From Actinoalloteichus caeruleus DSM 43889 (lineage in GTDB: Bacteria; Actinomycetota; Actinomycetes; Mycobacteriales; Pseudonocardiaceae): a stretch of DNA of 64,000 bases. The notes beneath the pieces are model-generated. The model saw nothing but the letters and a program-made list of their open reading frames with translations. It was not told where the DNA came from and searched no databases. Both the position numbers and the translations under genes were made by a program. The stretch spans positions 5,518,001 through 5,582,000 of the forward strand of contig NZ_AUBJ02000001.1 of NCBI RefSeq assembly GCF_000429185.2. The letters are read 5' to 3'. This document shows positions 8,475-17,024 of the stretch, one piece after another (positions within the stretch are counted from its first letter, which is position 1; each line of letters opens with the position of its first letter).

Positions 8475-9053
8475 TCACCCGGCGCGGGTCCCGATGATCT
8501 CCACGGAACCGCCGACGCCCCTGTCGTCGATGTCGACCTCCACCGAGGTGAAACCGCAGGCCGTCAGCTCGTCGGGGATCTCGTCCAGGACGTTGCCGAG
8601 CACGCCCCGGTGCGCGGAGAGCACGAGCCGGCCGTGCGGGCGGAGCACCCGGCGCACCTCGGTGAACCCGGCCCTCCTGTCCGGCCACAGGTGCACGTTG
8701 TTCACCGAGATCGCGATGTCGACCGAGTCGTCGGCCTCACCGAGCTCCGCGGCGGTTCCCAGGTGCAGGCGCATCTGGCCGGATCGCACCCGCTCCGCGC
8801 AGCGGGCCAGCGCGGTTCGCACCATGATCCGGGACGGGTCGACGCCGACGACGTGACCACGCCACGCCGCCTCGGCCGCGGCGAGGAGACCGACACCCGG
8901 TCCGAAGCCGATGACGAGGACCGTGTCCCTGGGCGCCGGGTCGGCGAGGAGCACCGCGTGGCGCTCCACGGAGCGGTTCAGCCAGGACATCAGCAGTCCG
9001 CCCAGCCTGCCAGGCAGGCCGCGCGGCTCCCCGAACGCCGCCCGCCCCAACAC
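8475..9053 (-). CDS. Class I SAM-dependent methyltransferase
   Basis: A 192-residue Rossmann-fold methyltransferase. SAM-binding motif I is VLVIGFGPGVGLLAA (about residues 43-57), the acidic end of beta-2 is GVDPSRIM, and the post-motif region is VDIAISVNNVHLWPDR. The N-terminus LGRAAFGEPRGLPGRLGG resembles a common actinobacterial methyltransferase lead-in. The GTG was chosen because GGGAAGG lies 9 nt upstream; an in-frame GTG at 9104 would add 17 residues. The substrate is unknown. Confidence 0.8.
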   Translation of the reverse strand: MLGRAAFGEPRGLPGRLGGLLMSWLNRSVERHAVLLADPAPRDTVLVIGFGPGVGLLAAAEAAWRGHVVGVDPSRIMVRTALARCAERVRSGQMRLHLGTAAELGEADDSVDIAISVNNVHLWPDRRAGFTEVRRVLRPHGRLVLSAHRGVLGNVLDEIPDELTACGFTSVEVDIDDRGVGGSVEIIGTRAG

Positions 9054-9201
9054 CGAGCGGTGCCTTCCCACCCGTCCATGACAGCACAGGGCGTCCGGGA
9101 GCACCGGACAGGCGACCGGGAGGACACACGCCGCACCCGGACGGTGTCATGGGACGATGGGAGCGTCCACCCTTCCGCCCGACCGCGCGAGGAAGCTTGC
9201 A

Positions 9202-11049
9202 TTGAGCACGTTCGCAGACACGACCTTCACCTCGCCGGAACTCATCCGGAACTTCTGCATCATCGCGCACATCGACCACGGCAAGTCGACCCTGGCCGAC
9301 CGGATGCTCCAGCTCACCGGGGTCGTCGAGGACCGCGCCATGCGCGCCCAGTACCTCGACCGGATGGACATCGAGCGGGAACGCGGCATCACCATCAAGG
9401 CGCAGAACGTGCGCCTGCCGTGGCGGGTCGACGGCCAGGACCACGTGCTGCACCTGATCGACACACCGGGTCACGTGGACTTCACCTACGAGGTCAGCAG
9501 GTCCCTGGCCGCCTGCGAGGGCGCGATCCTGCTGGTCGACGCGGCGCAGGGCATCGAGGCGCAGACCCTGGCCAACCTCTACCTGGCGCTGGAGCACGAC
9601 CTCACGATCATCCCCGTGCTCAACAAGATCGACCTGCCCGCCGCCGAGCCGGAGAAGTACGCCGCCGAGCTGGCGCACATCATCGGCTGCGAACCCAGCG
9701 ACGTGCTCAAGGTGTCGGCGAAGACGGGGATGGGAGTCGGTGAGCTGCTGGACGAGGCGGTGCGGCAGATCCCGCCGCCCACCGGCCAGACCGACTCCCC
9801 GGCCCGGGCGATGATCTTCGACTCCGTCTACGACACCTACCGGGGCGTCGTGACCTACATCCGGGTCGTCGACGGCCGGATCATGCCCCGGGAACGCATC
9901 AGGATGATGTCCACCGGCGCGACGCACGAGCTGCTCGAGGTCGGCATCATCAGCCCCGAGCCCAAGCCCTGCCCCGGCTTGGGCGTGGGTGAGGTCGGTT
10001 ACCTGATCACCGGGGTCAAGGACGTCCGGCAGTCCAAGGTCGGGGACACCATCACCCTGGAGCGCAAGGGCGCCAAGGAAGCGCTCGGTGGGTACCGGGA
10101 GCCGAAGCCGATGGTCTACGCCGGGCTGTACCCGGTGGACGGCTCGGACTACCCGGAGCTCAGGGAGGCGTTGGACAAGCTCCAGCTGAACGACGCCGCC
10201 CTCACCTACGAACCCGAGACCTCGGCGGCGCTCGGGTTCGGGTTCCGCTGCGGTTTCCTGGGGCTGCTGCACCTGGAGATCACCCGGGACCGGCTGGAGC
10301 GGGAGGCCGGGCTCGACCTGATCTCGACCGCTCCCAACGTCGTGTACCGGGTGCGCCTCGACGACGGGACCGAGCAGGAGGTCACCAACCCCTCCGACTG
10401 GCCCACCGGCAAGATCGCGGAGATCTTCGAGCCCATCACCCGCTGCACGGTCATCGCGCCGAACGAGTTCGTCGGTGCGATCATGGAGCTCTGCCAGAGC
10501 CGCCGCGGCCAGTTGGACGGGATGGACTACCTGTCCGAGTCCCGCGTGGAGCTGCGGTACACGCTGCCCCTCGCCGAGATCATCTACGACTTCTTCGACT
10601 CGCTGAAGTCCAGGACCAGGGGATACGCCTCCCTGGACTACGAGGAGTCCGGCGAGCAGAGCTCCGACCTCGTCAAGGTCGACATCCTGTTGCAGGGTGA
10701 GCCGGTCGACGCCTTCAGCGCGATCGTCCACAAGGACGGGGCCTACGCCTACGGGACGCGGATGGCCACGAAGCTGCGGGAGCTGATCCCGCGCCAGCAG
10801 TACGAGGTGCCCATCCAGGCCGCCATCGGGTCCCGCGTGATCGCGAGGGAGACGATCCGCGCGATCCGCAAGGACGTCCTCGCCAAGTGCTACGGCGGCG
10901 ACATCACGCGGAAGCGGAAGCTGCTGGAGAAGCAGAAGGAAGGCAAGAAGCGGATGAAGATGGTCGGCCGGGTGGAGGTCCCGCAGGAGGCCTTCGTCGC
11001 CGCGCTGTCCACCGAGGAGTCCAGCGACAAGGGCAAGGGCAAGAAGTAG
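9202..11049 (+). CDS. lepA: Elongation factor 4 (back-translocating GTPase)
   Basis: A 615-residue translational GTPase that rescues stalled or mistranslocated ribosomes. G1 is AHIDHGKST (about residue 21), G2 is [10 protein letters not shown]3 is DTPGH and G4 is NKID; the LepA-specific C-terminal domain ends [19 protein letters not shown]. The TTG start was chosen because GAGGAAG lies about 6 nt upstream and the protein then begins MSTFADTTF as in relatives; ATG at 9157 would add 15 residues. A strong hairpin follows. Confidence 0.96.
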   Translation: MSTFADTTFTSPELIRNFCIIAHIDHGKSTLADRMLQLTGVVEDRAMRAQYLDRMDIERERGITIKAQNVRLPWRVDGQDHVLHLIDTPGHVDFTYEVSRSLAACEGAILLVDAAQGIEAQTLANLYLALEHDLTIIPVLNKIDLPAAEPEKYAAELAHIIGCEPSDVLKVSAKTGMGVGELLDEAVRQIPPPTGQTDSPARAMIFDSVYDTYRGVVTYIRVVDGRIMPRERIRMMSTGATHELLEVGIISPEPKPCPGLGVGEVGYLITGVKDVRQSKVGDTITLERKGAKEALGGYREPKPMVYAGLYPVDGSDYPELREALDKLQLNDAALTYEPETSAALGFGFRCGFLGLLHLEITRDRLEREAGLDLISTAPNVVYRVRLDDGTEQEVTNPSDWPTGKIAEIFEPITRCTVIAPNEFVGAIMELCQSRRGQLDGMDYLSESRVELRYTLPLAEIIYDFFDSLKSRTRGYASLDYEESGEQSSDLVKVDILLQGEPVDAFSAIVHKDGAYAYGTRMATKLRELIPRQQYEVPIQAAIGSRVIARETIRAIRKDVLAKCYGGDITRKRKLLEKQKEGKKRMKMVGRVEVPQEAFVAALSTEESSDKGKGKK

Positions 11050-11063
11050 CGGGAGCGCCCGGG

Positions 11064-11090
11064 GCCGGGGACCGCACGTCGGTCCCCGGC
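11064..11090. terminator. lepA terminator hairpin
   Basis: GCCGGGGACC (11064-11073) and GGTCCCCGGC (11081-11090) form a 10-bp stem with a 7-nt loop, 14 nt after the lepA stop. Flanking G/C residues extend the stem by about three pairs. It also lies at the end of the convergent minus-strand gene. Confidence 0.75.
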
Positions 11091-11121
11091 TCCCGGTGGT
11101 CGGCGGTGGACGCCGCGCGGC

Positions 11122-12369
11122 TCAGCCGGTCGGAACGGGTGAGGGGCTGAGCCGCCCGCTCAACTGGCGGGTGACCGGGTGGTGCCAGGCGCGGCCGACC
11201 CGCTGCCACCAGCCGATGTCGTCGGCCAGGGTCTCCTGCCGGTCCCGTCGGCCAGGACGGGCCGCCTCCTCCACGAACCGGTGGTCGTCCTCGTCACGGC
11301 GCAGCGCCGCCCTGATCATCACCGCCTCCGCGATGGCCTCCGCGCTCTCCGCGTCCTCCCCGGCGGCCACCGCCTCGGCGTAGGCCCGGTCCCGGAGGCG
11401 GGTGTCCATGTGGCCGTGCAGGGCCACCAACACGTCCCAGCACTCCACCACGCGGTGGTAGAGGCGCAGGTCGAGGTGGCGCAGGTTCACCGCGTCCCAG
11501 AGGTGTCGGAACCGCTCGGGGACCCAGGCCGGGGCCAGGCAGAGCACCACCCCGGGGCGGGCCGAGGTGAGCGCCAGCCAGAGCGGACCCAGCCGGCGGT
11601 AGGCGGCCCGGTGCCGGGCCAGTCTGATCGCGGCCGGCACCCCGGAGGCGACCAGCGGCATGAGCGTCCCGATCCCGTGCAGCAACGCCGAGGTGGCGAT
11701 CAGGACCCATTCCAGCTGGTACTGGTCGTAGCCGGGCTGCCACCCCGCGAGCACCGCGACCATGAACACGACCTTGTGGACGAGGTAGGCCAGCGCCACG
11801 ATCGACCCGGCGGTGATGAACCGCAGCCCCCGCCGGGTCCAGGGGCGGGTCCCCGGGTCCCGTGCCCACACGATCGTCAGGTACGTCACCCCGAGCGCCG
11901 TGAGACCCATGTAGCAGGCGTAGAGCAGCATCCCCGCCGCCGACCACGGCGCCTGGCTCCAGTCCGAGGTCAGGGCGGCGTGGGCGTCGCCGACGGGGGA
12001 CAGGACCGCGATCAGCCAGCGTGCCGCGAGCACGCCGAGCAGGACCCACAGGTGTGCCCGCACCCGGCGGTCCCTGGTGGGGCCGGCCTCCCAGACCCAG
12101 CAGAGGAAGAAGACCCGCCAGGCGAAGATCGCCACCAGCACCGGGGTGTGCCGGAGGGCGTAGGAGTACTCCCAGCCCAGCGCCTCCACCAGGGCCGGGG
12201 TGACCGCGTCGAGTTCGAGGACCAACGCCACGGACAGGGCGATCAGGCCGAGGCACATCGCCCGCAACGCGGCGCGGTGTTCGCTCTCCGAGCGTCGCAG
12301 GTGCAGGAGCTTGAGCACCCCTCCGGACAGCACGACCGCGATGACCAGCAGCTGGATGGCGTCACGCAT
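11122..12369 (-). CDS. Multi-TM protein of the MAB_1171c (putative transporter) type
   Basis: A 415-residue protein. The N-terminal about 245 residues hold seven or eight hydrophobic segments, starting MRDAIQLLVIAVVLSGGVLKL. The C-terminal about 170 residues are soluble and contain WLALTSARPGVVLCLAP, RHLDLRLYHRVVECWDVL and a long Glu/Ala-rich helix. This layout matches the family named MAB_1171c putative transporter; transport has not been shown to my knowledge, and the 7TM-plus-cytosolic layout equally suits a sensor. The start overlaps the end of the upstream protease-like gene by 8 nt, implying translational coupling. Confidence 0.75.
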   Translation of the reverse strand: MRDAIQLLVIAVVLSGGVLKLLHLRRSESEHRAALRAMCLGLIALSVALVLELDAVTPALVEALGWEYSYALRHTPVLVAIFAWRVFFLCWVWEAGPTRDRRVRAHLWVLLGVLAARWLIAVLSPVGDAHAALTSDWSQAPWSAAGMLLYACYMGLTALGVTYLTIVWARDPGTRPWTRRGLRFITAGSIVALAYLVHKVVFMVAVLAGWQPGYDQYQLEWVLIATSALLHGIGTLMPLVASGVPAAIRLARHRAAYRRLGPLWLALTSARPGVVLCLAPAWVPERFRHLWDAVNLRHLDLRLYHRVVECWDVLVALHGHMDTRLRDRAYAEAVAAGEDAESAEAIAEAVMIRAALRRDEDDHRFVEEAARPGRRDRQETLADDIGWWQRVGRAWHHPVTRQLSGRLSPSPVPTG

Positions 12370-12862
12370 GCCTGACCCCCGGTGGTGCCTCGAAGGCGCC
12401 GGCCAGCCGGCCCGCCGTGCCGTGTCGGGTCAGGAGTCGCTGCCCCACGGCTCGCCACATCTCGTACGCCAAGGTCTCCGCCTCCAGTTCCAGCTGGTCC
12501 TCGTAGTGCTGTCTGTGCATCATGAGCGGCGGCTGGTTGCCCTGGGTACCGCCGGACAGCGGGCGGCCCCGGTGCCCCAGGAGCATGTGCGCCAGCTCGT
12601 GGAACACGGTGTTCTGCCGGTGCAACGGGCTGGCCGTGGCGTCGTAGACGATGAGGTCCTCCTCGCCCCGGCTGATCCACAGCCCCGACGCCACGGCGGC
12701 GTACCTGCTCATCGTCGAGGGGACGAGGAGGATGCGTCGTCCCCGTTGGCGTTCGATGGAACTCAGGAAGGCGGTCAGCGACCACGGGACCGGGATGTCC
12801 AGGGTGGCCAGCACCGCCTTGGCTCGACGACGGGCGAGGGCCAGGTTCGGCTGTCCCCGCAT
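12362..12862 (-). CDS. ImmA/IrrE-like Zn-metalloprotease domain protein
   Basis: A 166-residue protein with FHELAHMLLGH; His88, Glu89 and His92 form the HExxH zinc/catalytic motif. A downstream acidic segment (EDQLELEAETLAYEM) supplies the usual third ligand, as in ImmA/IrrE peptidases that cleave repressors. The ATG is preceded by GGAGGGAG. It overlaps the following MAB_1171c-type gene. Such pairs often come with an XRE-type HTH regulator, but no HTH gene is visible in the 383 nt upstream or next to it, so the cleavage target, if any, must be encoded elsewhere. Confidence 0.85.
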   Translation of the reverse strand: MRGQPNLALARRRAKAVLATLDIPVPWSLTAFLSSIERQRGRRILLVPSTMSRYAAVASGLWISRGEEDLIVYDATASPLHRQNTVFHELAHMLLGHRGRPLSGGTQGNQPPLMMHRQHYEDQLELEAETLAYEMWRAVGQRLLTRHGTAGRLAGAFEAPPGVRHA

Positions 12863-13245
12863 CACGACTCCCTCCGACACACGGCGGACAGGCGTTGCGC
12901 AGGGCGGCGGCCGTGCTGGAGCGGGCGGATCTCGAGTCCGTTCGCGTTCGTCCCCCCGTGGCGCGTCGCGCCAACCCGTACCGTCGTCCTGTGAGTCGAC
13001 AGTAGTCACCGTGGGTGGTGGTGTCCGCACCGAGTGCTGACGCGTGGCGGTTGGCCCAGACCTTCCGCCCGAACGCCGTACCCGTCGCGGACGCGAGGAC
13101 GGCGGAGCCGGGACACCCCTCGGTACGGCCTCGGCGCCGGAGGGGTGGCGCCGGAGCGTGGCCCGCCGTGCGCTGGGGGTGGGGTTCCGGGACACCCACC
13201 ACACCACTCTTGTGGGTGATAAGCGGGGTCTTCTAGATTCGAGCG
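12863..13245. other. Divergent intergenic region, 383 nt
   Basis: No gene is supported. It contains the upstream region of the ImmA-like gene and, at 13234-13239, the TAGATT -10 box of the MOSC gene. No HTH-coding frame could be recognised. Confidence 0.45.
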
Positions 13246-13899
13246 ATGGGAGAAGTGGTCTCGGTCAACGTCGCCGTGGTCCGTCATGGCGCCTGGACCG
13301 GGCGGATGGGCAGTTCGGGAATCGACAAGCGGGCCGTTCCCGGGCCGGTGTCCCTGACGGGTGCGGGGGTGGCCGGCGACACCATCGTCGACACCGCCAG
13401 CCACGGCGGCTGGTACCGCGCGGCCTACGCGTTCGAGTTGGCCGAACTCCGCTACTGGTCCCAGGAGCTCGGCAGGGAGCTGGTGCCCGGCAACGCCGGG
13501 GAGAACCTCACCCTGGACGGGATGGACAGCAGCGACGCCGTCATCGGTGAACGGTGGCGGATCGGGTCGGCCGTGCTCAGGGTGACCGGCCCGCGCACCC
13601 CCTGCCGGGTCTTCGCCGGGTTCTGGGAGGCCGAGCGTTTCGTCCGCCGGTTCACCGAGCGGGGCCGGACCGGGGCCTACCTCGCCGTCGACGAGGAGGG
13701 ACTGGTCTCGGCGGGTGACCGGGTCGAGGTGCTGAGCAGGCCGGCGCACGGTGTCACGGTGGCCGAGGTCTTCGCCGTGAAGCAGCGTCGCCGCCCCGAC
13801 CTCGTGGACCACGTCTGCCAGGCGCTCGACGACCTGCCCCAGGAGTGGGCGGACAAGGTGCGCGCCGCCCGCGCCGCGGCCACGACGAGCATGGCGTGA
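13246..13899 (+). CDS. MOSC domain protein (YiiM-like)
   Basis: A 217-residue protein with the MOSC fold, used for binding molybdenum cofactor or sulfur-carrier chemistry (detoxification of N-hydroxylated compounds in YiiM). Key signatures are GVAGDTIVDTASHGGWYRAAYAFE, PGNAGENLTLDG and GPRTPCRVFAGFW, the last containing the conserved Cys of the MOSC active site. The ATG lies exactly 6 nt after TAGATT (13234-13239), an exemplary leaderless start. It is convergent with the following GNAT gene. Confidence 0.88.
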   Translation: MGEVVSVNVAVVRHGAWTGRMGSSGIDKRAVPGPVSLTGAGVAGDTIVDTASHGGWYRAAYAFELAELRYWSQELGRELVPGNAGENLTLDGMDSSDAVIGERWRIGSAVLRVTGPRTPCRVFAGFWEAERFVRRFTERGRTGAYLAVDEEGLVSAGDRVEVLSRPAHGVTVAEVFAVKQRRRPDLVDHVCQALDDLPQEWADKVRAARAAATTSMA

Positions 13900-13963
13900 C
13901 CTGGAGGCCGTGACGAGAGGCGGCGGCCCGGGAGCGGCCGGCGTTCACCACGCCACCGCGCCC

Positions 13964-14509
13964 TCACGTCAGCGGTAGCCGGGCGCCGAGCACGAGGAAA
14001 CGCGGCCGGCGCAGCCACTGGTAGGGCCCGCTGAGGACCCGGAACCCGCGACGGCGGTAGAACTCCCTCGCCCGCCGGTTGGCGACATTGGCCTGGAGGA
14101 CGATCCGGTCCGACGTGGTGCTCCCCTCCACCGCGTGAACCAGCGCGGTGCCCAGGCCCTGGCCGTGGTGCTCGGGGCTGACCTGGAGTTCCGCGAGCTC
14201 GAAGGAGCCCTCCAACCAGTGGAGGTTCCCGGTGGCCACCAGCGCGGGCCCGACCATCGCGGGCCAGCTGGGGTGCTGGCCGCAGGGCCACCCGACGGCG
14301 ACCCCCACCAGGCGCGACCGTTCGCGCACACCGAGGGCCAGCAGACCGGGGAGGTCGACGACACGCGGCAGGTAGTTGGCGGTGTGCTCGGCGAAGGGCT
14401 GGTCGGCCGCCGCCATCGCCCGCCGGGCCAGGTCGATCACCTCCCCCACCTGGGAGGAGAGGTCGATCGGTTCGATCCTGGCGGAGGGTCGCCCGGCGGG
14501 GGAGGTCAT
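13964..14509 (-). CDS. GNAT family N-acetyltransferase
   Basis: A 181-residue acetyltransferase. ELAELQVSPEHHGQGLGTALV (about residues 105-125) has the HGQGLGTAL acetyl-CoA loop, and VLQANVANRRAREFYRRRGF gives the C-terminal helix with the conserved Tyr. The ATG is the first well-placed in-frame start, and only a weak GGCGG precedes it; earlier in-frame starts cannot be excluded. The substrate is unknown. Confidence 0.82.
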   Translation of the reverse strand: MTSPAGRPSARIEPIDLSSQVGEVIDLARRAMAAADQPFAEHTANYLPRVVDLPGLLALGVRERSRLVGVAVGWPCGQHPSWPAMVGPALVATGNLHWLEGSFELAELQVSPEHHGQGLGTALVHAVEGSTTSDRIVLQANVANRRAREFYRRRGFRVLSGPYQWLRRPRFLVLGARLPLT

Positions 14510-14939
14510 CCGCCGCCCCCGATCGTGCCGGCGTCGTTCCCTCGTCCCATCTCGAACCCCTCCCATGCCCTGCCGTGCCCTGCTGGCGGGACCAGGCCCC
14601 ACACTGGTTCCGCCCCCGGGGGCGGTTCCCGCCAGGCCGACCCTACGGGCGACCTGGTCTCCGAGGACATGGTGCGCTCCGGTGTGCCGCCCCGCCGGAG
14701 GAACACCCGGTCACGGCCGCCGTGCGGAACTCCGCCGGCCCCGGGGAGCGCACCTCCGCCCACCGGGTGAGCGCCGAGCGTGGCCCGCGCGGGCGCGACC
14801 ACCACCTCGGCGGGTCGGCCGGACCCGGCGGGAGGGTGGAACCCGGTCGGACACGCCCCCGGGGCGTCCGGTCGACCACCGCGCGCCGCGCCAGGTGGTA
14901 CCCGGCCACCCCGAGGAGGGCGGCGCGTAGGCTCCTCCC
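14510..14939. other. 430-nt intergenic region
   Basis: No supported gene or RNA. The last bases contain TAGGCT (14928-14933), the probable -10 box for the following small membrane protein gene, 6 nt before its GTG. Confidence 0.4.
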
Positions 14940-15206
14940 GTGTTCTCGGCACTGGTCAGCTGGTGGGACGGAGTGGAGCTGTGGATGGCCCAGCTCCCGT
15001 TCGTGCTCCAGTTCGTACTGGTCATGGCGGTCCTGTTGCCGTTGGCGTGGCTGGCGGCCTTCGTGATCGACCGGGGCGTCGACGGTGTCTCCGCGCGCCT
15101 GCGCCGATACCGGCGGTCCCGCCTTCGACCCGCCGACGGGAAACCGGACCAGCCCAGCGCGCCGAACACCGACACCACCCGGCACCACGAGGGGACCGCC
15201 CAGTGA
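14940..15206 (+). CDS. Small single-pass membrane protein, 88 residues
   Basis: Unknown function. Residues 20-45 (PFVLQFVLVMAVLLPLAWL) form one strong membrane segment, followed by an Arg-rich cytoplasmic patch (ARLRRYRRSRLRP) and a polar tail. The GTG start lies 6 nt after TAGGCT (14928-14933), so the mRNA is probably leaderless. Its stop overlaps the start of the next mini-ORF by 4 nt (GTGA). Confidence 0.7.
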   Translation: MFSALVSWWDGVELWMAQLPFVLQFVLVMAVLLPLAWLAAFVIDRGVDGVSARLRRYRRSRLRPADGKPDQPSAPNTDTTRHHEGTAQ

Positions 15207-15289
15207 GTTCTTCCCGTCGCGTCACCGTCGTGCTGCTGGGACTGATCCTGCTCGTCCTCGTCGCCTGGGCCTGGCAGCAGTGGGCATGA
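15203..15289 (+). CDS. Mini membrane protein, 28 residues, overlapping the upstream gene
   Basis: Starts at the GTG inside the GTGA overlap with the preceding gene and encodes a Ser/Arg-rich N-terminus followed by a single hydrophobic helix (VTVVLLGLILLVLVAWAW) and a short tail ending QQWA. Translational coupling, uniform G/C third positions and the clean hydrophobic pattern argue for a real gene, possibly a partner of the 88-residue membrane protein. Function unknown. Confidence 0.55.
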   Translation: MSSSRRVTVVLLGLILLVLVAWAWQQWA

Positions 15290-15340
15290 CCGGGGCCGCC
15301 GGAACCGACTGGTGCCGCCGCGCGGCCCCACCGGGGTGGG

Positions 15341-16120
15341 TCACCGGGTGGGGGTGGGCACCCAGGCCGGGGGGCGCTTCTCGGCGAAGGCCCGCATCCC
15401 CTCCTGCCCCTCCGGGCCGGCGAAGTGCCCGGCGGACAGGGTGAGCAGGGCGGGGTAGTCGGCCGGGACCTGCCTGGCGGTGGTCTCCCGCAACAGGGCC
15501 TTGGTCGCCGTCAACGCCCCCGGCGCCCCCCGCCCGAGCATGTCCAGGTAGCGGGCCACCTCCTCGTCGAGGTCGGCCTCCGGTACGGCGGAGTTGACCA
15601 GCCCCAGCGCCGCGGCCCGGTCGGCGCCGAAGGTCTCCCCGGTCAGGAGGAGTTCCGACACGGCGGTGGCGGCCATTCGACGCAGCAGCGGCACGGAGAT
15701 GACCGCCGGCACCAGCCCCAGTCGGACCTCGGTGAACGCGAAGGTGGCGGTCGAGGCGGCCACGACGATGTCGGCGGAGGCGAGGAGGCCGACGCCGCCG
15801 GCCCTGGCCGGTCCCGCGGCCCGGACGACCACGGGTTTCGGGCAGGAAGCCACCAGCTCCATCAGTTCCGGCAGTTCGCGCACGCCCTGCTGGTCGGCGG
15901 TACCGCCCCGGGACTCCTTCAGATCCATTCCCGAGCAGAACACCGGGCCGGTGTGGCTGAGCAGCACCACGCGTACCGCCTCGTCCTCCCGGACGGTGAG
16001 CAGCAGGTCCCTGAGCTCGCCCCGGAGCCGGGTCGAAAGCGCGTTCCGGTTGTGCGGTGAGTCGAGGGTGAGGACCGCCACCCCGTTCCGCAGCGAGTAG
16101 TCGATCAGTCGGTCGGCCAT
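15341..16120 (-). CDS. Enoyl-CoA hydratase/isomerase family protein
   Basis: A 259-residue crotonase-fold protein acting on acyl-CoA thioesters. SPHNRNALS and HTGPVFCSGMDLKE form the N-terminal CoA-binding and oxyanion regions, then AGPARAGGVGLLASADIVVAA and FAFTEVRLGLVPAVIS. The Glu equivalent in the second helix (TEVRLGL) is present, but the first catalytic Glu position of true hydratases reads GVGLLA without Glu, so isomerase or thioesterase-like activity is possible. The ATG follows a TACCGT hexamer (16126-16131) by 5 nt. Confidence 0.87.
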   Translation of the reverse strand: MADRLIDYSLRNGVAVLTLDSPHNRNALSTRLRGELRDLLLTVREDEAVRVVLLSHTGPVFCSGMDLKESRGGTADQQGVRELPELMELVASCPKPVVVRAAGPARAGGVGLLASADIVVAASTATFAFTEVRLGLVPAVISVPLLRRMAATAVSELLLTGETFGADRAAALGLVNSAVPEADLDEEVARYLDMLGRGAPGALTATKALLRETTARQVPADYPALLTLSAGHFAGPEGQEGMRAFAEKRPPAWVPTPTR

Positions 16121-16246
16121 ACCGCACGGTAGCCCGGGTGTGACCTCCGGCACGAGTGCCCGAGGGCGGTCGGGCACGAGGCCCGCGCGACCGAGGAGCA
16201 CCCCACCGCGCTGCCCGGGGCGGTCGAGGACCGTTCCCAGCCCCGG

Positions 16247-16978
16247 TCAGGCGTAGCGGCGGCGCGGGGGCGCGCACTCGGCGGCGTGGAAGCGGCGCAG
16301 CACCAGTTGGGCCAGTTCGATGTCCGCGCCGATCGGGGCGGCGATCGTGGCGTCCGGGGCGAGGTCGCGGACCCGGTCGACGACCCTGGTCAGCAGCAGC
16401 CCCGGGGCCAGGAACCAGGGGGCGACCGCGATGCGGCGCGCACCGGCGGCCCGCAGGCGTTCCACCGCCACGTCGACCGCCGGGTCGGCCGCCGCCGCGA
16501 AGGCGGGTTCCACCCCGGCCCACCCGCCCGAGGCGGCCCACCGGCTGGCGATGTCGCGGACCAGGGCGTTCGCGGGTTCGTGGGCGGAACCGGCCGCGGC
16601 GAGCACGACCCCGGTATCCGGCTCGCGCGGACCCACCTCGGCTTCGGCCAGCCGGCGCAGCACCGACGACTCCAACACGGGATCGGGTCCGAGGACCTCG
16701 GCGACGCGGACGTCGACCTCCGGCCTGCCCCGGCGGACGGCTTCGATCGAGCCGGGCACGTCCACACCGGCGTGGTAGGCGTGGGACAGCAGCAGCGGCA
16801 CCACGGTGACCGGCCCGTCCACCCGGGACAGCACCTCCCCGAAGCGGGGCGCGGACAGCTCCAGGAAGGACAGCCGCACCTCCAGGTCCGGGCGCAACGT
16901 CCTGACGACGTCCATCAACGTGGAGATCGTCGCGGCCGAGCGGGGGTCACGACTGCCGTGAGCGACAGCGAGCAACAT
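16247..16978 (-). CDS. Sirohydrochlorin chelatase-like protein (CbiX family)
   Basis: Two-repeat chelatase of 243 residues. Repeat 1 begins MLLAVAHGSRDP and has LLLSHAYHAGVDVP; repeat 2 has LAAAGSAHEPANAL and APWFLAPGLLLTR. It inserts Fe2+ into sirohydrochlorin to make siroheme, the cofactor of the sulfite reductase encoded at the head of the same operon. ATG with GAGG upstream, 46 nt after the permease stop. In M. tuberculosis a chelatase gene also neighbours nirA-cysH (recalled). Confidence 0.85.
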   Translation of the reverse strand: MLLAVAHGSRDPRSAATISTLMDVVRTLRPDLEVRLSFLELSAPRFGEVLSRVDGPVTVVPLLLSHAYHAGVDVPGSIEAVRRGRPEVDVRVAEVLGPDPVLESSVLRRLAEAEVGPREPDTGVVLAAAGSAHEPANALVRDIASRWAASGGWAGVEPAFAAAADPAVDVAVERLRAAGARRIAVAPWFLAPGLLLTRVVDRVRDLAPDATIAAPIGADIELAQLVLRRFHAAECAPPRRRYA

Positions 16979-17024
16979 CGGGCACCACCTCAGCATGTCC
17001 TCGTGTCGGAACCGGCCCGCCGGT

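Noticed and set aside
8737-10731. 664-codon minus-strand frame antisense to lepA
   Set aside because: Composition is Val/Asp/Gly/His-rich mirror of lepA codons, with no start signal and no recognisable domain.
15341-16120. Assigning the crotonase-fold gene as a true enoyl-CoA hydratase (echA)
   Set aside because: The first catalytic Glu position is not conserved, so a specific name would overstate the evidence.
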